A stretch of DNA of 64,000 bases from Ianthella basta (taxonomy: Eukaryota > Porifera > Demospongiae > Verongiida > Ianthellidae): the NCBI GenBank assembly GCA_964019415.1, contig OZ025868.1:11406123-11470122 (forward strand), given 5' to 3'. Each line of letters begins with the position of its first letter. Position 1 is the stretch's first letter. Both the position numbers and the translations under genes were made by a program. Below the pieces are notes generated by a model. It had not been told where the DNA came from. It was given only the letters and a program-made list of their open reading frames with translations, and made no database searches. Shown piece after piece: positions 11,565 through 23,199 of the stretch.

Positions 11565-11816
11565 CATGCGAGTGTGTGTGCATGTGTGTGTGTGCATGTC
11601 TAAGTGTTTGTATGTGTGTGTGCGTGTGCGTGTGTGTGCTCGTGTGTGTCTGTGTATGCATGTGCGTGTGTGTGTGTGCGTGTGTGTGCTCGTGTGTGTC
11701 TGTGTATGCATGTGCGTGTGTGTGTGTGTGCGTGTGTGTGTGTGTTGGTTTGTGTGTGTGTGCACATGAACACATGCATGTGTGTGTGCGTGCGCGCGCG
11801 CGTGTGTGTATATGGA
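11196..11816 (+). repeat. Long imperfect TG/CG/CATG microsatellite, about 620 bp
   Basis: A purine-pyrimidine alternating tract of TG with CATG, CGTG and CTGTG interruptions, including a CGCGCGCG run near 11790-11800. Long open frames here are artefacts of the repeat. Such DNA can adopt Z-form, which is inference. Confidence 0.97.
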
Positions 11817-11899
11817 AATTTGTGTACATGTATGGATGAGTGCATGTACTTCTGCATATGTGTGTGCATGCCCTGCTGATGCACGCTCCATGATGGGCC

Positions 11900-13210
11900 T
11901 TTCAAATTTGCACATTCACTTATTCAATATACAGTAGATGACAAAAGTGTATGAGGCAACAATCCAACAGCACTTGTTGTGTAACTCGAGGGCCCCATCC
12001 CCATGGCCACTTCCACTGAGAAGCCCACCCCCGTGCACTTCAAGGACACATCTGTCAAATTCATTGAACAAGGACACTCCTCTTCTTCACCTTGGACTTG
12101 CTCCCATTGTTCAGTCGACTCTCTTTCATGGACTCTTCCCTTTTTGGTCCCTGAAGGTATGTGTGACAGTTGTGTACTATATCAGTATGTTGCCTTTCAT
12201 TGACTCTTGTATGCACACCACCTCCATACTGTTCCTCTATGCTCAGTCTCATCCCCAGAGTGCTGCTCTAGACCTACAATGCAGCTAGGACTATTCCAGT
12301 GTCTTGCACCCATATGGCCTCCAGTGACAACTGCAGTCGCTCAAAGTCAGTCAGCATGGTGGTGGCAAAACTAGCCCGGCAGTGGTTGCCCCTTGACACA
12401 ATTCCACCACGGATGGCAATCTGTTTCTTTCTCATACAGTGACTAATGCCAGGAACCCCGTTCATGGTCAGAGCAACCTAGATGCACCAGGTGGGTATGT
12501 CATGAGCATGTCTAGGGTGTCTCTGGAGAGTGTCCGGGCTAGATTGTGCACTGAAGTGTACGTTGAAACATGTTGAGAGGAGGTGTGTTGAGTGTGTCAG
12601 TGAACATCAGTGTGTCGGAGAATGTTCACACAGCCTGTAGTATATACATACATCTGTAACAGGTCAAGAGGTGAATGTGTGTACTGTATGTGTGTGTTCA
12701 CGAATGTGAATATGCCACAGAAGTGCTGGGCTGATGTCTAGTGAGAGACACGACCCATCAATATTATCATGCCTCTACAGCACTTCATCAGCAGTTTACC
12801 CACTGACCCCTCCTTCCTCTCCTCCCAGCCCCTCATGCTCCCTCCACCGAGGCATAGCTTCTGTAGCTGAATGCAACTAGCTGGATGCTTTGCTGACTAA
12901 CATCACCCTAGCTCTCCCATCACTGAGTGTCCTCAAGCTAGTTTCTCATACAGAATTAATTTGCAAAATGCTCAAGAAAGTCCTCAGTCAAACTTCCACA
13001 GGCCACATTAACCTGAAGCCATTCCGCACACAGGGAGATATCTTATGACTTCCAGGGAATCACTGACAAACCAGTGCAGCCCTCCATGGTACAACTATCC
13101 CTATTACAGTGCACGCATGCATGACCACCTCCACTTCAAGGTCTTTACGAATCCCCCCAAACTCCTCTAACTTAATATGTGATGCCTCTTTATGCAATTG
13201 TAACATATGA
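11900..13210 (+). other. Intergenic tail of unit 2, continued
   Basis: No supportable gene. Blocks match the tail of unit 3: the segment with CCTGAAGGT near 12150, CAGCATGGTGGTGG near 12351, CATGTCTAGGGTGT near 12507, and the block at 12820-13200. These show that gene plus long tail was duplicated as one unit. The homology is interrupted and diverged. Confidence 0.5.
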
Positions 13211-13279
13211 CATCATATACTTAATTATATTTTTGGGATAAGGTAACGTCCACTGTTCACACAGTAGTCAGGGTCGATC

Positions 13280-13443
13280 CACTGGATACGTACAAGAGAG
13301 GACAAGATTTGCGTCGGTTGCGCGCGTTCGCTAGGGACATATTATACACGCACATGCAGAGCCTGCCTTCCACACTGTTGCCACAAGACTGAGCGGTGTT
13401 CCAGCAGATCTGACCTAGAGCTAGCTGCCAACATCAGTCAAAC
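13280..13443 (+). other. Possible 5' untranslated exon / promoter region
   Basis: A CpG-containing stretch ends at a strong GTGAGT donor (13444). It lies upstream of copy 3, whose coding exon begins directly after an acceptor-like AACAG. It could be a leader exon of copy 3. There is no direct evidence of transcription. Confidence 0.25.
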
Positions 13444-14350
13444 GGTGAGTGCGTGTGTTGTGTTCTAGAGGGATGGCATTGCACTATACTTGCCAGGTAA
13501 GTAGCTATTACAGACGTACGGTAGAGTAAGGTAAACTGGGGTAATTTCGACCATGGTACGTAATTCCGTCACTACAGGGTTTAGGCTCGACTCTTGTTTC
13601 TTCGTGGTGGGCTTTTATCTCAGCACAACACCGCTTTTTTACAACCTATCCGCTGCACTCTAAACCTAAACGATGTTAGCACTCTCTTTCTCGATTAGTA
13701 GCTGTAGACTCACTCGACGGAATTAGCTACCACGCGCGCTCTGAAAGAGTGACGGAATCTTGACTAAACCTTGACTGACAGGAGTTGTGATAGCACATTT
13801 CGGATCATGTGTTGGTAAACTGTTAGGCAACCCTCTGTAGTAGCTAGCTAACGCAGGTAGCTCTTTGTTCATGGCAAGGGCCTGGGTAGCTAGCTTAATA
13901 CTTCACACTCTCCATGCCATACATATGATCTCATTAATATAGTCTTACTCCAGTCAATGTCTGGCTGCTACAAGTGATTGCACAGTCATTCAACATAAGA
14001 CGTTATTCTAGTCACGTGTACCCATACAAAGGGGATGGCAGTGTGACTACGTCACCTATTGGTGAGATTTCATTGCTGAATGTGACCTGTTTCTCTGTAT
14101 ATGGTCACAATACTCTTTCCATTATATATTTAATTATATTATATTTAATATTTCCTATTAGTATCGTGTATGCACCTGTAAACGCATGCATGAGCACACC
14201 TTTTAGTAAATTCGTCAGAAGTGCTTGGAGATGCTACAGTCATTTTTTTCTGGTGTCACTAAGTTCACAACATTGTCATTCGACTCTGAGTCTCTGCAGT
14301 GGTGAGGCAAATTTCATGTTGTGATTGTATTGGACAAGCACATGCTCGTG
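13444..14350. other. No gene recognised
   Basis: Only short unsupported open frames were found. Confidence 0.4.
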
Positions 14351-14499
<149 letters not shown>

Positions 14500-14608
14500 G
14501 AAAAAAATACATGCACATCCATTTTATGCACTCATGTCTAACACACACATTCACACATACACACACAGTCATAAAAATGTACAGCTGATTTCAGAATGGT
14601 TTGCCAAA

Positions 14609-14778
14609 CGGCAAATAGTATGGTCGCAAATGGTAAAATGGCAAATGGCGTGACATTGTAGTATGACACCTAGTGCGATCGTCCTTAGTGGTGAATGATG
14701 AGGTAGATGTCACAATGTATGACATTTCATAGTGACGGTACAGAATTTGCCCTTTACCATTTGCAATTTACTATTTAC
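14609..14778. repeat. Inverted repeat, about 38-bp arms
   Basis: A GGCAAATAGTA...GCAAATGGTAAA string near 14610-14650 is matched in reverse complement near 14740-14778 (TTTACCATTTGC, TACTATTTACCC). It is a small hairpin element between two CA microsatellites. Confidence 0.5.
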
Positions 14779-14819
14779 CCATAATGAGATGATTACATCA
14801 TGGTACGATACACATATAT

Positions 14820-14823
<4 letters not shown>

Positions 14824-14873
<50 letters not shown>
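14824..14873 (+). repeat. (CA)n microsatellite, 50 bp
   Basis: A pure CA run. Confidence 0.97.
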
Positions 14874-14875
<2 letters not shown>

Positions 14876-15360
14876 TTCGGTGATGGTGTCAGCAGCTCTT
14901 GGAGATGCATATGCTTCAGGTATGCACAGTTTTTCTGGAGTCACCAGGTCCACAACATTGTCTTTTGATTCTGAATCACTGCATTGGTTAGACACATTTC
15001 CATGTATATAAATCATGAATTTGCAATGGTATGGAGAATATACGTTAAGTGTGTGGCTCATATTTACTGACCTTAGTGATATGACTGTGTTCGCATCATC
15101 ACCAGCTATCAATGCTGACCTATTTGGTGCATAATGATTGCAACAGAAACAGTGACTCGGCTTGCATACATGAGCTATTAATTTAATCAGTGTGTCTGTG
15201 CTTTTGCTGACCTCGGTGATATGGCTGCTTGTGCATTATAACCAACATCCATTGACTCCACTCTATAGAAAGTGAAGTGAGTTAACTGCATGCAGCTTCC
15301 CTGTTGAAATACATGGAAATTCAGTTGTCGCTCAGACTCACTTGATTTTCTTCCTTGCAG

Positions 15361-15482
15361 AAGATGTCTCTGTCATTCTCTGTAACTGTCAGCATGAATT
15401 GCAACCAGATTCTGCACTTGAGGAGTACCGAAAACGAATTTCTGGACCGTACAAACGGATTACGTGCACTGCGTACTATTAA
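15361..15482 (+). CDS. Orphan exon-like frame, function uncertain
   Basis: A good acceptor (GATTTTCTTCCTTGCAG) ends at 15360. Read with two leading bases, the frame gives about 39 residues including LCNCQHELQ and YRKRISGPYKRI before a stop. The YRxRISGP pattern after clustered cysteines recalls the ComM/Mg-chelatase-type AAA family. With so short a match this is weak and may be chance. The overlapping frame 15355-15558 is open too. No partner exon was found. Confidence 0.2.
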
Positions 15483-15846
15483 CACGTGGTTTCACGTCGC
15501 TCCACTGACTCTGCTGCTGTTCTTGGATCATGAATTTACTACTGTCATAGTACTCTAGGGTTAGGGTTCGCCGTGACCCTAAACCTAAGGTGCTACTGTT
15601 ACTAGTTACGTCGCCGCAAGTGTCCTTGAAAATGCTGTATTCGGGATATTGGGATAGCTCGAAGGTTTATGAGAAGGTTTATGAACTTTCATGCTGATTT
15701 CCTCCATGCTCACCTAATTTCCTTACGTTTCGTTCCACCGTTCCAAGTATTTCCAGCGTAAGAATGTCTACGAATCGATTGCGTATCAGCCGTCGGCCAT
15801 TTTCTGTTGTGCCGTATGCGGCGGGAAAATAACAAATACAGGAAAC

Positions 15847-15925
15847 AATTACACATTCCGTTATTCCGCTATTCCGTTATTCCGTTATTCCGCTATTCCG
15901 TTATTCCGTTATTCCGTATTCCGCG
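15847..15925 (+). repeat. Short tandem repeat of TATTCCG/CTATTCCG
   Basis: About eight head-to-tail copies of a TTATTCCG or CTATTCCG 8-mer. Confidence 0.85.
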
Positions 15926-15957
15926 TTTTAGTAATGCCGCATACACGAAGCCGTTCA

Positions 15958-16130
15958 TTTACTGGACATACCGTCGATTTAGTAAATCGGACCATTGATT
16001 TAGTAAATCAGGCTGTCTATTTACTAAATCAGGCCGTCTATTTACTAAATCAGGCCATTGATTTACTAAAACTGGCCGTCAATTTGCTAAAACGGGCCAT
16101 CAATTTACTAAATCGCAGGCTGTCAATTTA
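15958..16130 (+). repeat. Minisatellite, about 24-bp unit, internally palindromic
   Basis: About seven degenerate units of a GGCCGTCAATTTACTAAATC theme. The earliest units carry ATTTAGTAAATC, so neighbouring units are partly inverted and could form short hairpins. Confidence 0.8.
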
Positions 16131-16586
16131 CTGGCTCCTGTACAACACGAATAGCAGAATATACTATGAAAATGGCAGACTACTCGCACACAAACAAGTG
16201 TCGCTAGCGTTAGTTTCTGCCTAGTCAGTTGAAGGTTCGAAGTTTGAATGAAGTGAAGGGAAATGTCTATACTGACAACTCCTAGGAGGTGGTTCGCACA
16301 GAAGTGTTTCTTCAAATGAAAGCAGCAGCTAATCGCAGTTGCAGATAAATTCGCGAAAGTCATTGTACAGCCCACCACAGGCTCAGCCTCTATGAACCCG
16401 ACATCCACTCAATGGGAAAGCCTGCATTGCTCTCTCAAGTAGAGCTTCATCCCATATTATGCCATAATGCATCAACAGCTATGTGTACACCACAAGTCTT
16501 ACCCTTAAGCCCAACACCAGGCAGGCTGTTAGTAGTGGATTTGAGGGGTCAATTACCCTCCCACCTTTAAGACTGTGAGGCTCTAT

Positions 16587-16614
16587 CCCCCCCCCCCCCC
16601 CCCCCCCCCCCCCC
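16587..16614 (+). repeat. Homopolymer of 28 C
   Basis: An uninterrupted run of 28 cytosines followed by AGGGG. The length may be unreliable in an assembly. Confidence 0.9.
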
Positions 16615-17149
16615 AGGGGTTTGGGTTAGGGACGGACTGCCCACTAATTGGGCTTATATGCTTGTCAGTGCATAGTGCCACTACAATTAGTGAGAACGTC
16701 TGATTAATGCTGTTGCTAGTACAATACCATGGATTATATACAAAAAAATTGCAGAGCAAGTTTACTCCATTTCCATGGAGTAAATCCATGGATCAATCAA
16801 TCATGATTGATGGATTGTAGTTTACTCCATTTCCAGGTAAAAGAGATGTTTGTATTGTTGCTGTAGGGTAGCCGGAGTGACTCTACTATACCCTCCTACC
16901 AATTGAAAATGTTTTTTATTACCCTGAAATTTACTGTGTACATTGTCTTTGTATAGTCTTGCATGTGTAACCAGACTGCCATTGTACACTGACTCTACCT
17001 CAGCAATGACAGTTGGGGAAATGTGCACACTTTTATGGTACAGCAGTGCACCTGAAGTCCAGACACTTGTTCAAAGAAGCCTTGTAGGGTTAGGCTAATG
17101 AACTACACCTGTACATTAGCCAGACCGTGCACCCATACATAACCACAAT

Positions 17150-17312
17150 GGAAGACAATATGAAGAGTATGGAAGAATGAGAGACAATGAAGAGTATGGA
17201 AGAATGGGAGACAATGAAGAGTATTGAAGAATGAGAGACAATGAAGAGTATGGAAGAATGGGAGACAATGAAGAGTATGGAAGAATGGGAGACAATGAAG
17301 AGTATGGAAGAG
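17150..17312 (+). repeat. Minisatellite, 27-bp unit, about six copies
   Basis: The unit is GACAATGAAGAGTATGGAAG plus AATGRGA. Because 27 is a multiple of three the unit has one translated frame, but one copy holds TGA, so coding use is unlikely. Confidence 0.9.
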
Positions 17313-18035
17313 TGCTAAAAGAAATGATTGATAACTGGAAAATCACTAAGGGAAATTGACATGGTAGATAGAATAGCAGGAAATGAAAATGTTACACACA
17401 AAAAGATTCTTCGAATGAAACCAATCAGAAAATTGTAGCATTCCTCAAATAAATAGTAAACTAGAAGCAGATGGTAACTAGTTAATGCTGCATCCACTAA
17501 CCAGTGAAGAGTCCCCACGTTACTGCATTGAGTATGTGCACCCATATCCATATGATACTTTGCATAAGTTGAAATCAAACATTTTGTGCGAACACTGGCT
17601 TCAGCAGCAGACACACAGTATTTGGGAGAGGAGTAGAGAAAGAAAGCAAAGGGTAATTCCTACTAACTTAAATGACACTTGAACCTCAGCTTTAATGCAT
17701 ACTACATACTGAATGAACTGAATGTAGTACTGTAACAGCTTTTAATTTTGACTTGTTTGATATATATGTGGTCGAGAGTTGTAGGTTTGCGCAGGTTGGA
17801 GGTATGCGCAGAACATATACATGCTAAATTGCCTATTTTGCTAAAATTAATGTCTTTCCCCATTAAATCCTAAGGACGATTACCATTTTCAACAAGAAAT
17901 TGGTTGAGTTCTTCCGATTAGGGTACTATCATGTTACCTATGAGAGCACAGTTTCATTCATTGTGTTTGATGTGTAACCTACACAGTGTAGTAATAACTA
18001 TTCCTTCTTTTGTTCCATAAAGAGATTTGTAACAG
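17313..18035 (+). other. Upstream region of copy 3
   Basis: No gene is seen. An acceptor-like TTTGTAACAG sits directly before the copy 3 start codon, so the coding exon may be preceded by an upstream leader exon. Confidence 0.3.
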
Positions 18036-21000
18036 ATGGACCAGTCGCCTGCTGCAGCTGCTTTGCAATTGGCTGTTAGCCAACAGGCTTTATTCTTGGC
18101 TGCCTCAACTGGTGACACAGAAACAGTTGTAGACCTTTTAGATGAAGGTGTTTCAATTCACATTAGAGATGACAAGGGGAAGTCCTTATTACATTGGGCA
18201 GCACGGGGTGGTCATGTGACAACCATGAGGCTTCTCATTAGAAGAGGAAGCAATGTAGACTCAGTTGATGGTAGAGGGCTCACTCCACTGCACTGGGCTG
18301 CTGCAATGGGACAGACAAAGGCAGTTCGAGAAATGACTAGGAATGGTGCAACCAAGTCGGTGGTTGCCGTAGAGAGTGGTACTCCACTACATCAAGCTGC
18401 CCTTAGTGGACATTTGGAGACTGTTGTAGCTATGTTGGAGGAAGGGTGTGCTTTTGATGCTGTGGATAGTGTTGGATGCACTGTTCTGCACTGGGCGGCT
18501 GGAGGTGGCCATGTTGATGTTATGAGAGAGTTGATAGGCACAGGATGTGATGTGAATGCAGTGGACGCAAATGGCTGTACACCCCTCCATGATGCAGCTG
18601 CTAATGGTAGAACAGAAGTAGTTTGTGAACTGATTAAATTTGGTGCAACCATATCAGTGGTTGCTGGTATGTATGGTACTCCACTTCATCAAGCTGCCCT
18701 TAATGAACATGTGGAGACTGTTGTAGCCATTTTGAAGGAAGGATGTCCTATTGATGTAGTGGACAGTAATGAATCCACTGTTTTGCATTGGGCAGCCAGA
18801 GTTGGCCATGTTCAAGTAATAAAAGAATTGATTGGCAGAGGATGTGATGTGAATGCAGTCCGAGCAAATGGATGTACTCCTCTCCATGATGCTGCTGCTA
18901 GTGGTAGAGCAGAAGCAGTTAGTCAACTGATCAAACTTGGTGCAATAAAGTCAGCAGTTGCTGGAGAATTTGGTTTTCCACTTCATCAAGCAGCCTTCAA
19001 TGGACATCTTGAGACTGTTGAAGCCATGTTGGAGGAAGGGTGTCCTATTGATGCAGTGGACTGCGGTGGATGGACTGTTCTACATGCTGCAGCTCAAGGT
19101 GGCCATGGGGAAATTGTGAGAAAGTTAGTCTGTGAAGGGTGTGGTGTGAATACAATGAATGCAAGCGGTTGTACTCCACTCCATTGTGCTGCTGGTTGTG
19201 GTAGAACAGCTGCAGTTCGTGAACTGATCAAGCTTGGTGCAACCAAGTCAGTGGTAGCTGGTAATTGTGGGTCCCCACTTCATCAGGTGGCCCTTAATGG
19301 ACATTTGGAGACTGTTGTAGCTATGTTAGAGGAAGGATGTCCTTTGAATGTAGTGAGCGGTAATAGATCCACTATTCTTCATTGGGCAGCTGGAAGTGGC
19401 CATGTTGAAGTAATGAGGGAGTTGATTGACAGAGGGTGTGATGTGAATGCATTCAATGCAAATGGCTGTACTCCCCTCCATGAAGCTGCTGGCGGTGGTA
19501 GAACAGAAGCAGTTCATGTACTGATTAAATCAGGTGCAAACAAATCAATAGTTGCTGGAGAGTACGGTACTCCACTTCATCAAGCAGCCCTTAATGGACA
19601 CATGGAGACTGTTGTAGCCATGTTGGAGGAAAGGTGTCCATTTGATTTAGTGGACAGCAATGGGTCCACCATTATGCACTTTGCAGCTAGAGAGGGCCAT
19701 GTTGATGTAGTTAGAGAATTGATAGACAGAGGGTGTGATATGAATACAGTCAAAGCAAATGGCTGTACTCCCCTCCATGAAGCTGCTGCTGGTGGCAAAA
19801 CAGAAGCAATTCATGTACTGATTAAATCAGGTGCAACCAAGTCAATGGCTGCTGGAAAGTTTGGTACTCCACTTCATCAAGCAGCCCTTAATGGACACGT
19901 GAAGACTGTTGTAGCCATGTTGGAGGAAGGGTGTCCATTTGATGTAGTAGACAGCACTGGGTCTACCATTTTGCATTTTGCAGCTGGAGGTGGCCATGTT
20001 CAAGTTATGAGGGAATTAATAGACAGAGGGTGTGATGTGAATGCATTCAATGCAAATGGCTGTACTCCCCTCCATGAAGCTGCTGCTGGTGGTAAAACAG
20101 AAGCAGTTCATGTACTGATTAAATCAGGTGCAAGCAATCCAGTGGTTGCTGGAGAGTACGGTACTCCACTTCATCAAGCAGCTCTTAATGGACACATGGA
20201 GACTATTGTAGCCATGTTGGAGGAAGGATGTCCATTTGATGTATTAGACAGCAATGGGTCTACCATTTTGCATTTTGCAGCTGGAGGTGGCCATGTTCAA
20301 GTTATGAGGGAATTGATAGACAGAGGGTGTGATGTGAATGCATTCAATGCAAATGGCTGTACTCCCCTCCATGAAGCTGCTGGCGGTGGTAGAACAGAAG
20401 CAGTTCATGTACTGATTAAATCAGGTGCAAGCAAATCAATAGTTGCTGGAGAGTACGGTACTCCACTTCATCAAGCAGCCCTTAATGGACACGTGGAGAC
20501 TGTTGTAGCCATGTTGGAAGAAGGGTGTCCATTTGATGTAGTAGACAGCACTGGGTCTACCGTTTTGCATTTTGCAGCTGGAGGTGGCCATGTTAAAGTA
20601 ATGAGGGAATTAATAGACAGAGGGTGTGATGTGAATGCAGTCAAAGCTAATGGTTGTGCTCCTCTCCATCATGCTGCTGCTGTTGGTAAAACAGAAGCAG
20701 TTTGTGAACTGATTAGAGATGGTGCAATCAAGTTAGCTGTTGCTGGAGAGTATGGTACACCAATACATCAGGCAGCCCTTAATGGACATGTAGACACTGT
20801 TGAAGCTCTTTTGAAGATTAAATCTCGTAGAAATGACTATAATAAACACGAAGTGACAGCCTTGTATTCTGAAGATTCAGAACGTGGTGCGCTTGGTATT
20901 TGTAATTCTGTTGGCCAAACTCCCGTCATGTTGGCAGTAAGGGCTGGACATGTGGAAATGTTCAATTTATTGACCTCTAAAGGTGGGGCTATTACTGCCA

Positions 21001-22073
21001 GAGACACTCTTTCTGTGTCTACACTTGAACAGTGCTTTGTTGGTGGTCACGCTGACAAATTGAGTCAGTTCTGTGAGGCATGTGGCAAAGGGCACAGTGG
21101 AGAAGGGCTGAGGGGTACTTTAGCAACCTTGATTGATCAACGTCTTGTTGATGCACACAAATTGCTGTGTTTGTGTGCCATATCTGGAGACAGCATTCTC
21201 CTGGAGCAAGAATGCCTGGATGAATGGACTGTTGATGGTTTTAGAATGCCAAGTGCCCTGAAGTGTGCCAGGTATTATTTTTATAAAGGTGGTCCTTTAC
21301 TTGACCAGCTTTTCATACCCAATGAGAATGCCTTGAATCCTTTACAAATGTCTTTACTTTCATTGAAGTGCTTTAGAATGGGATTTGTCAGAGGTTCAGT
21401 TAAGCGTGGTACCAAGGACCACACTTCATTCATCGCTAAGCTGTTGACCCACCCTGTGTTGAAGGAATCTGTAAACCAGGAGTTCCCAAATGGTCTAAGT
21501 CCCCTTGACCTAGCTCAGCAGTTTGAGCTCAGCGAAGTTGTAGCATTGATTGAGGGAGCGGGTGGGCGTCCAGGAGTGTGGGCAGGCATACCACGAGATG
21601 TGTTGCGGAACCATCATAGTCACTTTCTAACAATTTATACATCACTCTCAATAGTGTGTGATCCCAACCAAGGAGGCCATGAAGCTGTGAAGAAGGCTGT
21701 GATGCATGTTGTTGAGATACTGACTGCGGACAATGTGATAGGTACAGCTGATGACAGTCAGTTGTTGAAGGTGACTGTCTTGAGCCAGTGCCCTGACCTA
21801 AATGCTGTAGTCAAGCATATCCTACCTCACATCCAAGTGAGACACTGGAAGAGAGTTGGACTGGCTCTGGGCATGAAGGAGTGCACACTTGATGGTCTTG
21901 GGAAGAAATACCGAAATAATGATGACAGGTATCTAGAGACGCTGAGCTACTGGTTGAAGCATAGTAGCAGAGTGACCTGGGAGACACTGTTGGATGTCTT
22001 GGGCCTCTACGAGACTAAACATATAATTGATGATCTGACTGACAAGATTGTATCAGATGTTGGATCTCATCAG
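18036..22073 (+). CDS. Ankyrin/death-domain gene copy 3, exon 1 (intact)
   Basis: An uninterrupted 1346-codon exon starting MDQSPAAAALQ, probably encoding a cytoplasmic signalling scaffold (family inference). About 28 ankyrin repeats of 33 residues (residues ~15-930) form nine three-repeat units with starts of the types GTPLHQAALNGHVETVVAML, STILHFAAGGGHVQVMRELI and CTPLHEAAAGGKTEAVHVLI. Units 6-8 (about 19860-20700) are nearly identical at the DNA level, pointing to recent unit duplication or conversion. The conserved middle region (STLEQCFVGGHADKLSQFCE to GRPGVWAGIP, residues ~990-1195) follows, then a death domain at ~1265-1340 (HWKRVGLALGMKECTLDGL, YLETLSYWLKH, TWETLLDVLG). The exon ends in phase 0 at donor GTAAGT (22074). 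With exons 2 and 3 the protein is about 1482 residues, the only apparently intact member here. Confidence 0.9.
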
Positions 22074-22188
22074 GTAAGTGTGTACATGTTGTGTATAGAG
22101 TGAAGGTGCTGTGTGGTGTGCTGTCTGGAAGAGGCAGTGTTGCTCTTCTGTTAGTTGTGCTTGTGTTTGTGCTGCCTCCTCCCCTCAG

Positions 22189-22285
22189 CATATAGCTGTG
22201 AGTCCTCCACTCAGACCTGTGGTCAATAGTATTGATGTGGGCGGAGGAGCAGTTGCTCCTAAGAATAGTCCATTTAAATGTGAAG
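22189..22285 (+). CDS. Ankyrin/death-domain gene copy 3, exon 2 (linker)
   Basis: A 97-nt exon between acceptor CTCCCCTCAG (22188) and donor GTGAGC (22286). It enters in phase 0 and leaves one base. It encodes a linker starting HIAVSPPLRPVVNS, matching copy 1 (VAVSVPLRPVI). The continued open frame into the intron is not expected to be used. Confidence 0.7.
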
Positions 22286-22393
22286 GTGAGCTGTGTAGGG
22301 TGTCTTAGCCTTCAGTGAAGCTGGGATGGAATAGTCCATACCAACTGCTCTTGTGACTATCTACTAAGATATAGTGTAGAAATAGGATAACAG

Positions 22394-22452
22394 TGTGTGT
22401 GTGTGTGTGTGCGTGTGCGTGTGCATGTGCATTTGAGTGTGTGTGTGTGCAT
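22394..22452 (+). repeat. Imperfect (TG)n tract in intron 2 of copy 3
   Basis: Alternating TG with CG and CATG interruptions. Confidence 0.9.
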
Positions 22453-22773
22453 GCATACAACTTACATGCATATACATGCACAACCTCCATATGCATTCAC
22501 ACCCATATGCATACAGTCATTCCTATAGCTATATCGCATACTTATGCATACACTCAACCACTATATGCACACACACCCTTATGCATACACATCATGCTAT
22601 ATGCATGCACATCCCTTCCGAACCTACAGAATTATCAATAGTTATACATTGTACCATGCGTCCTGCAGCATGTTGGCAATTACTGTTACTCAAGGACTCT
22701 GTTTTCCTATTTGTACCTAAATTCGGCTTAATAAGGAGAGTGTTTGTCCCGTGTGTGCCACTCCCTTCCACAG

Positions 22774-23087
22774 ACTCCCTCCTCCACTCCAAGCCCACCA
22801 TGCTGGAGCTCCTTGGCCATGTGGTCCTCCGTGTGGCTGCCCGCTGGTACCACTTTGGTCTTGCCCTTGGAGTGGAGGACTACCTTCTGGAGGACATCAA
22901 GGCCACTGAGAGGGGTGAGGTGGAGGCCTGCTGCACTGACATGCTCAAGCGCTGGCTCAGAGGGGAGCGGGCCACAGGAGGGAAGAAGCATATACGTAGC
23001 TGGTCTACTGTGTTGGGAGCAGTTCAGAAGTGCCTCGGACAGGAGGCAGCTTCAAGCATTGCTGGAGCACTGCAGTCAGCACAGTGA
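22774..23087 (+). CDS. Ankyrin/death-domain gene copy 3, exon 3 (second death domain)
   Basis: Acceptor CTTCCACAG ends at 22773 and the phase fits exon 2. The death domain reads LELLGHVVLRVAARWYHFG, LALGVEDYLLEDIKA, CCTDMLKRWLRG, with two extra residues (HI) after GGK relative to the other copies. It ends CAG TGA (23082-23087), overlapping a CA|GTGAGT donor. The preceding intron (22286-22773) contains a TG/CATG-rich tract. Confidence 0.8.
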
Positions 23088-23177
23088 GTTGCGTTGAGTT
23101 AACTATAAATATTGGGGTTCCTCTGACCACGTAGAGGTGGAAAGGATTTGGCTAATCGTATTTTTGCTTTTCGTCAG

Positions 23178-23199
23178 GTCTCACTCTCACTCTGTATGA
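23178..23199 (+). other. Possible alternative last exon of copy 3
   Basis: Acceptor TTTTCGTCAG ends at 23177. Splicing from CA|GTGAGT of exon 3 would add Gln plus SHSHSV before TGA. The site and length match those of copies 1 and 4. Confidence 0.35.

Noticed and set aside
11148-11915. Long frames on both strands made of Cys-Val or Thr-His repeats (also at 6736-7016, 7414-7919, 14265-14653, 52659-53264)
   Set aside because: They are translations of TG/CA microsatellites. Every frame is open because the repeat has no stop, so they are not genes.
15546-15600. Interstitial telomere from AGGGTTAGGGTT and CCCTAAACCTAA
   Set aside because: Only two units in each direction, forming a short palindrome, which is too little for telomeric DNA.
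15958-17312. Possible CRISPR array (regular short repeats)
   Set aside because: Units are directly adjacent with no unique spacers. They are minisatellites in an animal genome.
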